A stretch of DNA of 11,032 nt from Oscillatoria sp. Prado101. GTDB lineage: Bacteria > Cyanobacteriota > Cyanobacteriia > Cyanobacteriales > Oscillatoriaceae. Positions 1-5,763 of this stretch are shown here, piece after piece. How positions within the stretch are numbered: the first letter of the stretch is position 1; each line of letters begins with the position of its first letter. A model generated the notes under the pieces. It did not search any database. It saw only the letters and a program-made list of their open reading frames with translations, and was not told the origin of the DNA. The translations under genes and the position numbers were made by a program. The DNA lies in contig JALOOK010000089.1 of the NCBI GenBank assembly GCA_025454445.1, positions 1 to 11,032 on the forward strand, read 5' to 3'.

Positions 1-168
1 CCAAGGGATGCCCAAGGGCCACGACGGAAGCGGGCTGCCCGGTTGCGAGTGCACGCGCTCCCGCGAACATACCTATTGGTGTGCCCGCGCTCTCTGAGCT
101 GGGCCCGTGGCTGACTTCACCGGTTTAACCTTTCTATCCTACCCGATCCGAACCTGGTATTGTCTTTG

Positions 169-191
169 ATTCCGGTTCCCCCCCCCGGAAT
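169..191. repeat. C-tract hairpin (7-bp arms, C-rich loop)
   Basis: ATTCCGG at 169-175 is perfectly complementary to CCGGAAT at 185-191. The 9-base loop is TT followed by seven Cs. No T tract follows, so a terminator role is not indicated. The homopolymer also makes the exact base count vulnerable to sequencing error. Confidence 0.45.
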
Positions 192-586
192 TAGGCTCAA
201 TTGCTCCCTCGCCCTGGCGCTCGAAGCTGGTGTCAGCGCCAGCCAGCCCCCCGCGCCCGCCGGCATGCCCAGAAGCGGCCCGTTCTGTGTTAAGCTTGTT
301 AAAATAACTACACATTCACAGCCCCGGTGAGGCGGAAGTGCCGGTCAACTCTCCCCCCCCGGGAGGAACGCCGGCGTCACCCGACCGCCCGCTCAGGCGA
401 AGGAAAGATAGATTTATAATGGAGTGCGAGGCATGCACCGCCGCAGGTAGCTCGGTGGCACAAGTGGCTTGAGCGGCAGGGATTTGTCAGCTTGCCGGGC
501 GTGCGGGCCCCTCAGGCAGCCATCCCGACCGCGCCGCCTCTTGCCGGCTAGATAAGATAAAATTTCCTAAAAAATAGCGAGAAATA

Positions 587-615
587 TTGCTAAAATCCGA
601 GTCAAATCATATTTT
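587..615 (+). promoter_or_regulatory. Possible asd promoter
   Basis: TTGCTA (587-592) and TATTTT (610-615) each match 4 of 6 bases of the sigma70-type boxes at the ideal 17-base spacing, about 60 bases upstream of the asd start. The region is so AT-rich that chance matches are likely, so this is only a candidate. Confidence 0.2.
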
Positions 616-678
616 TTGGATAAAATTGCCGAACGATATCTAAAAATATTTGCCATCAGTTAAGCGGAGGAAACCAAT

Positions 679-1725
679 TTGCCTCAATCTTATAGAGTAG
701 CCATTCTAGGAGCCACCGGCGCAGTGGGCGCAGAGCTGCTGGAACTGCTGGAAAGCCGCCAATTTCCACTGGCGGATTTGAAGCTCCTCGCTTCACCCCG
801 CTCGGCAGGGCGGACTCTGCCTTTTAAAGGCGAGCGGCTGCCGGTGCAGCCAGTAGAAGAGCGTTCGTTTGAAAATGTCGATATCGTCTTGGCTTCCGCC
901 GGCGGCTCCACCTCCAAAGCTTGGGCACCGATTGCCGTCGCCGCCGGCGCTGCGGTGATCGATAACTCCAGCGCCTTCCGCATGAACCCCCAGGTGCCCC
1001 TAGTGGTTCCCGAAATTAACCCAGAAGCGGCAGCTGGCCACCTGGGGATTATCGCCAACCCCAACTGCACGACAATTTTAATGGCCGTGGCGGTTTGGCC
1101 ACTGCACAAAGTTGAGCCGGTGCAGCGGATTGTCGCCGCCACCTACCAGTCCGCCAGCGGTGCCGGGGCCAGGGCGATGGAGGAAATGAAAGAGCAGGCC
1201 CGCGCTATACTGGCAGGAGAAACTCCCAAAACCGAGATCTTTCCCTACCCCTTGGCCTTTAATCTCTTCCCCCACAACACCCCCCTCAACGAACAGGGCT
1301 ACTGTGAGGAAGAAATGAAAATGGTCAATGAGACGCGCAAGATATTCGGGGCACCCAATCTGCGCGTCAGCGCCACTTGCGTTCGCGTTCCCGTCCTGCG
1401 GGCTCACTCAGAAGCGCTTAACCTGGAATTTGGCAAGCCGTTCAGTCCGGATTTGGCGCGGGAAATCCTCTCTCAGGCTCCCGGTGTCAAGCTGGTGGAA
1501 GACTGGCAGGCCAATCATTTCCCCATGCCAGCAGAAGCCAGCGGCTTTGACGAAGTGTTCGTAGGGCGGATTCGCCAGGATATTTCGCACCCGTGCGGAT
1601 TAGAACTGTGGCTGAGCGGCGACCAAATTCGCAAGGGGGCGGCATTAAATGCTGTGCAGATTGCAGAATTGCTGGTAGAAAAAAATCTGCTCCGACCGGC
1701 AGCTGTTGCAGAGGCTCGCAGCTAG
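679..1725 (+). CDS. asd: Aspartate-semialdehyde dehydrogenase
   Basis: This enzyme reduces L-aspartyl-4-phosphate with NADPH to L-aspartate 4-semialdehyde, the cytosolic branch point to lysine/diaminopimelate, threonine and methionine. The 348-residue length is normal for the bacterial family. The N-terminal Rossmann fold shows GATGAVG at 11-17. NPNCTT carries the catalytic Cys130, and RAHSEA carries Arg241 and the catalytic acid/base His243. QSASGAG (157-163) and the EEMKMVNETRKI segment (211-222) are family-typical. The start is TTG: an in-frame TAA lies at 661-663, no ATG or GTG intervenes, and GGAGG (666-670) sits 8 bases before the TTG. The protein begins PQSYRVAILGATG, as in cyanobacterial homologues. 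It is followed by dapA, the next lysine-pathway gene, 119 bases downstream. The gene appears intact. Confidence 0.97.
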   Translation: MPQSYRVAILGATGAVGAELLELLESRQFPLADLKLLASPRSAGRTLPFKGERLPVQPVEERSFENVDIVLASAGGSTSKAWAPIAVAAGAAVIDNSSAFRMNPQVPLVVPEINPEAAAGHLGIIANPNCTTILMAVAVWPLHKVEPVQRIVAATYQSASGAGARAMEEMKEQARAILAGETPKTEIFPYPLAFNLFPHNTPLNEQGYCEEEMKMVNETRKIFGAPNLRVSATCVRVPVLRAHSEALNLEFGKPFSPDLAREILSQAPGVKLVEDWQANHFPMPAEASGFDEVFVGRIRQDISHPCGLELWLSGDQIRKGAALNAVQIAELLVEKNLLRPAAVAEARS

Positions 1726-1754
1726 AAAACGCCCAATTTGAAAAGACAGGATGT

Positions 1755-1808
1755 GGGATTTTAGAAAGGAACTAAAATCTAGAATTAAAATCTAAGTTCT
1801 AAAATCCC
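1755..1808. repeat. TAAAATC-type inverted repeat between asd and dapA
   Basis: GGGATTTTAGAA (1755-1766) is a perfect 12-bp inverted match to TTCTAAAATCCC (1797-1808). The 30-base interior holds two further TAAAATCT units (1773-1780 and 1786-1793), so several alternative pairings with the GATTTTAG arm are possible. No T tract follows. This resembles the dispersed GATTTTAGATTTT-type intergenic repeats of filamentous cyanobacteria. It could also stabilise or separate the asd and dapA messages. Confidence 0.6.
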
Positions 1809-1844
1809 GCTGACCTCAAAAAATGAAAAGTTAGGTAGAAGAGC

Positions 1845-2732
1845 GTGGTAAATTTTGGAAGGGTTCTGACGGCCATGATTACGCCGTTCAAAGAGGACGG
1901 CAGTGTGAACTATGCTGTGGCGGAAAAGCTGGCAGCCCATTTAGTAGAGCACGGCACGGATACCTTAGTGGTCTGCGGGACGACCGGCGAGTCTCCTACC
2001 CTAACCTGGGATGAGGAGTGCGAGCTATTTCAGGTGGCGCTTTCTTGCGCTGCCGGCAAGGCAAAGGTGATCGCAGGCACCGGCTCAAATGTTACTTCTG
2101 AGGCGATCGCAGCTACGCAAAAAGCTGCTAAACTGGGATTGCATGGGTCTTTACAGGTGGTTCCCTATTACAACAAACCACCCCAGGAAGGACTTTACCA
2201 GCATTTCAAGGCAATCGCCGAAGCTTGCCCGGATTTGCCCCTGATACTGTATAATATACCGGGGCGCACGGGTCAAGACCTGAAGCCAGAAACGGTTGCC
2301 CGCCTAGCGGAAATTCCCAATATTGTGGCGATCAAAGAAGCGAGTGGCAACTTGGATCAAGCCAGTCAAATTCGAGGGATGACGCCGGCTTCCTTCGCCA
2401 TCTACTCGGGGGATGATTCCCTCACCCTTCCCCTGCTGGCCATTGGGGGTGCCGGTGTCGTCAGCGTTGCATCTCATCTGGTGGGCGACCGGCTGCAAAC
2501 GATGATTCAAGCGTTTGAAACAGGCCAAACCAAATTGGCCACGGAGATTCACCTGCAGCTTTTCCCCCTGTTCAAAGCCCTGTTTAAAACAACCAATCCC
2601 ATTCCCGTGAAAACCGCACTCAGGCTTCAAGGGTGGGATGTGGGCCACACGCGCTTGCCGCTGTGCGATGACCCAGCCGTTGATGTCAGCAAAATTTTAT
2701 CGGCACAGATGGCTAAGCTGTCCCTCCTCTGA
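1845..2732 (+). CDS. dapA: 4-hydroxy-tetrahydrodipicolinate synthase
   Basis: This class I lyase condenses pyruvate with aspartate semialdehyde (the Asd product) to commit flux to diaminopimelate and lysine; it acts in the cytosol as a TIM barrel. The 295 residues are full length. Visible residues are the GTTGES loop (45-50, Thr46/Thr47), the YYNKP segment (Tyr108/Tyr109), LYNIPGRTG (Tyr136 and the substrate-binding Arg141) and VAIKEASG with the Schiff-base Lys164. GGAGVVSV (201-208) follows. The start is GTG with AGGTAG (1833-1838) just upstream. An in-frame ATG lies 10 codons later, but the intervening VNFGRVLTA is conserved in cyanobacterial DapA, so GTG is preferred. The stop codon overlaps a perfect GACGCCGGCGTC palindrome (2731-2742). 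The gene appears intact. Confidence 0.97.
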   Translation: MVNFGRVLTAMITPFKEDGSVNYAVAEKLAAHLVEHGTDTLVVCGTTGESPTLTWDEECELFQVALSCAAGKAKVIAGTGSNVTSEAIAATQKAAKLGLHGSLQVVPYYNKPPQEGLYQHFKAIAEACPDLPLILYNIPGRTGQDLKPETVARLAEIPNIVAIKEASGNLDQASQIRGMTPASFAIYSGDDSLTLPLLAIGGAGVVSVASHLVGDRLQTMIQAFETGQTKLATEIHLQLFPLFKALFKTTNPIPVKTALRLQGWDVGHTRLPLCDDPAVDVSKILSAQMAKLSLL

Positions 2733-2788
2733 CGCCGGCGTCGCTAAACAGGTTTTTTGGAAAACTGAATATCTCAACGCCATGTCTA

Positions 2789-2826
2789 ACTTCTGACAGT
2801 ACGGGAACCCTGTATTTGTCAGAAGT
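2789..2826. repeat. Long hairpin downstream of dapA
   Basis: ACTTCTGACA (2789-2798) pairs perfectly with TGTCAGAAGT (2817-2826). Inside, TACGGG (2800-2805) pairs with CCTGTA (2809-2814) with one G-T wobble and an AAC loop. A strong near-continuous stem of 16 bp results. There is no T tract after it, so it is either a repeat-type palindrome or a processing/stability element rather than a classical terminator. Confidence 0.6.
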
Positions 2827-2852
2827 CAGCAGTCAGCAAACGGCAGTCAGCA
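2824..2852. repeat. Heptanucleotide tandem repeat (AGTCAGC)
   Basis: Four 7-base units run in register from 2824: AGTCAGC, AGTCAGC, AAACGGC (degenerate) and AGTCAGC, followed by A. The first unit overlaps the distal arm of the preceding hairpin. It matches the short tandemly repeated repetitive (STRR) heptamer class known from cyanobacterial intergenic DNA. The array is too short for a CRISPR. Confidence 0.6.
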
Positions 2853-3005
2853 GGCCACAGCTTTCGGAGGTGAAAACACTCTGGCCAGAGGAGCGCGATA
2901 GCCTGGCAGCTGACAGATAGAAGCTGGGAAAAAACGTGATAGTTAACCGCTGATATCTAAATTTATTTCCAACTGTTAAGGAACAACTTATCTATAAGGA
3001 TGAAC

Positions 3006-4772
3006 ATGAGCAAAAACGGCACAGCACCCGCTCTCAAAATTATCCCTCTGGGGGGGCTGCATGAAATCGGCAAGAATACCTGCATCTTCGAGTTCGGGGA
3101 CGAAATGATCCTCCTGGATGCCGGTCTGGCTTTCCCCACTGAGTCGATGCACGGGGTTAATATTGTCCTGCCAGACATGACCTATGTGCGCGAAAACCGC
3201 CACAAAATTAAGGGGATGATTGTCACCCACGGCCACGAAGACCACATCGGCGGGATTCCCTTTCACCTGAAGCAATTTGACGTTCCCGTTATCTATGGCC
3301 CCCGGTTGGCGATGGCCTTGCTGGAAGGCAAGCTGGACGAAGCGGGTGTGGCGAACCGCACGGAGCTGCGAACGGTAGGCCCGCGCGACATGGTGCGCGT
3401 AGGCAGCTCGTTTTTCGTGGAATTTATTCGCAACACCCACTCAATTGCCGACAGCTTTACCGTGGCGATCCACACCCCAGTCGGGGTGGTGATTCACACC
3501 GGCGACTTCAAAATCGACCACACGCCGGTGGACGGCGAGCGCTTTGACCTGCACCGGCTGGCTGAGTACGGCGAAAAGGGGGTGCTGTGCCTGATGAGCG
3601 ACTCGACCAACTCGGAAGTGCCCGGATTTACCCCTTCAGAACGGTCTGTGACGCCCAATCTAGACCGCATCTTCGCCCAAGCCCCAGGTCGCCTGATGGT
3701 GACCACCTTTGCCTCCTCAATCCACCGGCTCCAGCTCGTTTTGGATCTGGCCAAGAAGCACAACCGGCTGGTGTCTGTGGTGGGCCGGTCGATGCTCAAC
3801 GTGATCGCCCACGCCCGCAATCTGGGCTACATTAAGTGTGAGGACGCCCTGTTCCTGCCTTTGCACGCTATCCGCAGTTTGCCTGCCGAGAAAGTCCTGA
3901 TTCTCACCACCGGCTCTCAGGGCGAGCCCATGTCCGCCATGACGCGGATTGCCAATGGCGAGCACCGGCAGCTGAAAATCCGTCCGGGGGATACGGTGGT
4001 GTTTTCCGCCAACCCCATCCCTGGCAATACCATCGCCGTGGTCAACACCATTGACAAGCTGATGATGCAGGGAGCTAATGTGGTTTATGGCCGGGAAAAA
4101 GGGATTCACGTTTCCGGTCACGGCTGTCAGGAAGACCAAAAGCTGATGATTTCCCTGACTCGTCCCAAGTTTTTCTTGCCGGTGCACGGCGAGCACCGCA
4201 TGCTGGTGCAGCACGCCAAAACCGCTCAGAGTATGGGCATCCCCGCTGAGAATATGGTGATTATCAACAATGGCGACGTGGTGGAGCTGACGGAAAACAG
4301 CATCCGCAAAACGGACAAGGTGCCCTCTGGACTGGAGCTGGTGGACTCTTCTCGCTCTGGCGTGGTGCAAGACCGCGTGCTCAAAGAGCGCCAGCAGCTG
4401 GCGGAAGAAGGCGTCGTGACCGTTGCGGCGGCCATCGACTGGAATGGCCAGCTGGCGGCGGAGCCGGAACTGCACTTGCGCGGGGTGGTGTCCTCGGTTG
4501 AGCGCGGCATCCTGCAAAAGTGGGTCAGCGAGACGATTGAAGATTTGCTTAGCGACCGCTGGGGAGAATTTGCCAAAACCACCGGCGATACAGAGGTGGT
4601 GGAGGTGGACTGGGCCGGTTTGCAAGTGCTGCTGGAGCGGGAATTGCAGCGCATGCTGCGGCGCGAGCTCCAGAGCAGTCCGCTGCTGGTGTTTTTGATG
4701 CAAACGCCTAAGGAAGCTTCGGTCAAAGCGGCGGGACGCCGGCGACGCACCGCTGCTAAGGTCGCTTCGTAA
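3006..4772 (+). CDS. rnj: Ribonuclease J
   Basis: This metallo-beta-lactamase/beta-CASP nuclease has 5'-3' exonuclease and endonuclease activity in mRNA decay and RNA processing, in the cytosol. The catalytic metal-binding motif HGHEDH is at 75-80, followed by His145 (NTHSIADS) and Asp167 (TGDFK). SDSTN lies near 200, the beta-CASP SGHG at 370-373, and PVHGEH with His394/His397. The C-terminal domain ends in a basic GRRRR tail, giving 588 residues in total, typical for cyanobacterial RNase J. The start at 3006 is preferred because AAGGA (2996-3000) sits 5 bases before it and because homologues begin at this point. An ATG at 3000, adding Met-Asn, is the alternative but overlaps that ribosome-binding site. 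It lies 267 bases downstream of dapA and may have its own promoter. Full-length minus-strand open frames over this gene are shadows. Confidence 0.96.
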   Translation: MSKNGTAPALKIIPLGGLHEIGKNTCIFEFGDEMILLDAGLAFPTESMHGVNIVLPDMTYVRENRHKIKGMIVTHGHEDHIGGIPFHLKQFDVPVIYGPRLAMALLEGKLDEAGVANRTELRTVGPRDMVRVGSSFFVEFIRNTHSIADSFTVAIHTPVGVVIHTGDFKIDHTPVDGERFDLHRLAEYGEKGVLCLMSDSTNSEVPGFTPSERSVTPNLDRIFAQAPGRLMVTTFASSIHRLQLVLDLAKKHNRLVSVVGRSMLNVIAHARNLGYIKCEDALFLPLHAIRSLPAEKVLILTTGSQGEPMSAMTRIANGEHRQLKIRPGDTVVFSANPIPGNTIAVVNTIDKLMMQGANVVYGREKGIHVSGHGCQEDQKLMISLTRPKFFLPVHGEHRMLVQHAKTAQSMGIPAENMVIINNGDVVELTENSIRKTDKVPSGLELVDSSRSGVVQDRVLKERQQLAEEGVVTVAAAIDWNGQLAAEPELHLRGVVSSVERGILQKWVSETIEDLLSDRWGEFAKTTGDTEVVEVDWAGLQVLLERELQRMLRRELQSSPLLVFLMQTPKEASVKAAGRRRRTAAKVAS

Positions 4773-4819
4773 GCTTTTGCGCATTTAATTTGCGCTATCC
4801 ATCTCTATTTTCTGGTTAG

Positions 4820-4850
4820 GGGGCGGTCTCCGTGGGTGAGCCGCCCCTAC
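4820..4850. repeat. GGGGCGG...CCGCCCCTAC hairpin element
   Basis: GGGGCGG (4820-4826) is inverted to CCGCCCC (4841-4847) across a 14-base loop. The 3' side, GGGTGAGC plus CCGCCCCTAC, recurs almost exactly at 9389-9406, and CCGCCCCTAC recurs at 9554-9563. The pattern is that of a dispersed cyanobacterial intergenic repeat. Confidence 0.55.
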
Positions 4851-4886
4851 GGCCTGTTAAGGCATATCTGGAGGCTCTGCCCCGTT

Positions 4887-4926
4887 AGGAGCATATGCAG
4901 ATTAATGCTCCTTAGAGAGTGTTTTT
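4887..4926 (+). terminator. Weak candidate terminator for rnj
   Basis: AGGAGCAT (4887-4894) pairs with ATGCTCCT (4905-4912) across a 10-base loop. A T5 run comes at 4922-4926. The T run is 9 bases beyond the stem, farther than in a standard intrinsic terminator, so the call is tentative. Confidence 0.3.
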
Positions 4927-4945
4927 AAAGAAAAGTGAAGCAGCC

Positions 4946-5014
4946 AGAAACCGGGTTTCTTGTGGCTGTAGGCCATTACCTATCACTTGACCCAGCAAAA
5001 GAAACCCGGTTTCT
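4946..5014. repeat. Paired AGAAACC/GGTTTCT palindromes
   Basis: A 15-base palindrome at 4946-4960 (AGAAACC, G, GGTTTCT) is repeated as its exact reverse complement at 5000-5014. Each unit can fold alone, or the two can pair with each other across 39 bases. Related hairpins occur at 9192-9224 and 9286-9320. This is a dispersed repeat family familiar from Oscillatoria-like cyanobacteria. The second unit overlaps the extreme 5' end of the broken open frame that follows. Confidence 0.65.
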
Positions 5015-5085
5015 CACACCCTGGCGTCCTTAACAATTCTTTAGAAACAGTCTCTTATATTATTTTGGCAGCAATTATAATTATA

Positions 5086-5505
5086 ATGGCCATTAAAATG
5101 ACAGAAAAAAAAGAACTTGATTTGGCTCCAAGATTCTATATTGTTGGTTATAGAGATAAAACATCAGACTATTGTATTGGTCGTTCCCAAGAAAAAATCA
5201 AAATTTCTATGCTAGAATTTTTGATAAATGAAGGAAATTTTTTTGTCCAAGATATAGAATAAGAATACAGGGCCTTGTATGGATTTATAGTAAAAGAAGA
5301 AGAGGGAGGAGAGGTAGCACAATTCGCAATAAATATGACAGATTTGACTGCACCTCAAGAACTGTCAGAAGAAGACATGCATTCATATTTTCAGAGAGTT
5401 CTGATAGATTTAGAGAATTTCTGGATTTCTGAAGGAGGATTTTCGGAGGAGGATTTCATTACAGACGATTTGGCAACAGTAGAGGATTTGATTGACGGAG
5501 AATGA
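5086..5505 (+). pseudogene. AT-rich hypothetical gene broken by an in-frame TAA
   Basis: One reading frame runs from the ATG at 5086 to the TGA at 5503-5505 and is interrupted only by a TAA at 5260-5262. The text on both sides reads as one protein: ...NEGNFFVQDIE, stop, EYRALYGFIVKEEEGG..., ending in an acidic tail rich in E and D. The downstream part has no good start: TTG at 5275 has only a poorly spaced AGGG, and ATG at 5335 has no nearby ribosome-binding site. A nonsense mutation is therefore the simplest reading. The frame is open upstream to a TTG at 4987, which would add a hydrophobic stretch (VSYIILAAIIIIMAI) but would be built partly from the AGAAACC repeat. Base composition is much more AT-rich than the flanking genes, suggesting separate origin. 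I do not recognise the family. Two small separate proteins or stop-codon readthrough remain possible. Confidence 0.5.
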
Positions 5506-5569
5506 ATATGTCGCTGCAGCGCCAAAACTTTTGGGGTCGCCCTCAAGTCGGCAGGTAAACGCTGTTGCT

Positions 5570-5595
5570 GTCAGTGGGGCGGGCCCTCCGCTGAC
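5570..5595. repeat. GC-rich hairpin
   Basis: GTCAGTGGGG (5570-5579) pairs over 10 positions (two wobbles) with CTCCGCTGAC (5586-5595), with the loop CGGGCC. Just upstream, CCAAAA (5522-5527) and TTTTGG (5529-5534) form a 13-base palindrome. No T tract follows on either strand. The role is unknown; it is typical of repeat-rich intergenic DNA. Confidence 0.45.
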
Positions 5596-5620
5596 CCGCA
5601 ACCCGCCCAAGGAGAAACAG

Positions 5621-5718
5621 CGCAAGATTGCCCGGTTGCGCCGATTCGATTCTTCTTCAACGATCGCCGCGACTTCTTCCGCACTCAGAATCCGCTCGTT
5701 GAGAGGCGGGCTAAACTC
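5621..5718 (-). pseudogene. Possible minus-strand protein fragment
   Basis: Read on the minus strand from 5718, the frame gives EFSPPLNERILSAEEVAAIV and then an E/R/N-rich helix-like stretch ending near AILR. This has the charged amphipathic character of real coding sequence. Further downstream the same frame becomes G/P/A-rich and unconvincing, through the hairpin at 5570-5595. There is no credible start codon or ribosome-binding site. I do not recognise the family. It may be a fragment of a gene disrupted by repeat insertion, or a chance open frame. Confidence 0.22.
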
Positions 5719-5726
5719 TAGATAAT
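5699..5726 (+). promoter_or_regulatory. Candidate promoter for the ATPase-TOPRIM gene
   Basis: TTGAGA (5699-5704) and GATAAT (5721-5726) each match 5 of 6 bases of the -35 and -10 consensus, with a 16-base spacer. They lie 38 bases before the ATG at 5764. A transcript starting near 5733 would have a leader of about 30 bases without an obvious Shine-Dalgarno sequence. Confidence 0.45.
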
Positions 5727-5763
5727 TTGCTACCCTGAATGTATGAGTTTGACACTGTTGTAA

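Larger units (their letters stand above)
1..678. other. Non-coding region upstream of asd
   Basis: No open frame here looks like a real protein on either strand. Positions 1-540 are GC-rich, with a C9 tract at 178-186 and a C8 tract at 353-360. From about 550 the sequence becomes strongly AT-rich, as expected for a promoter and leader region. In cyanobacteria I recall the trigger-factor gene tig lying divergently upstream of asd, so the left part may be the tig leader. This is inference, because no tig coding sequence is visible. I saw no tRNA, tmRNA, RNase P, SRP RNA or known riboswitch signature. Confidence 0.6.

Noticed and set aside
130..160. tRNA T-arm-like sequence on the minus strand
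   Set aside because: GGTTCGGATC has the wrong base after TTCG, and no acceptor or anticodon stem can be built around it.
541..678. Lysine riboswitch ahead of asd
   Set aside because: The 137-base leader is AT-rich and lacks the conserved GC-rich helices and GAGG/AGAGG core of the L box.
690..1407. Minus-strand open frames opposite asd
   Set aside because: Shadow frames of a conserved gene with low-complexity S/A/G composition.
2824..2852. CRISPR-like array
   Set aside because: Seven-base units without spacers; this is a heptanucleotide tandem repeat.
3717..4784. 355-codon minus-strand open frame over rnj
   Set aside because: It is rich in H, Q and R, has no recognisable motif and lies entirely opposite the strongly conserved RNase J gene; it is a codon-bias shadow.
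5749..5754. Perfect TTGACA as -35 box of the ATPase gene
   Set aside because: It ends 9 bases before the ATG, so transcription would begin inside the gene, and no -10 lies at the right distance.
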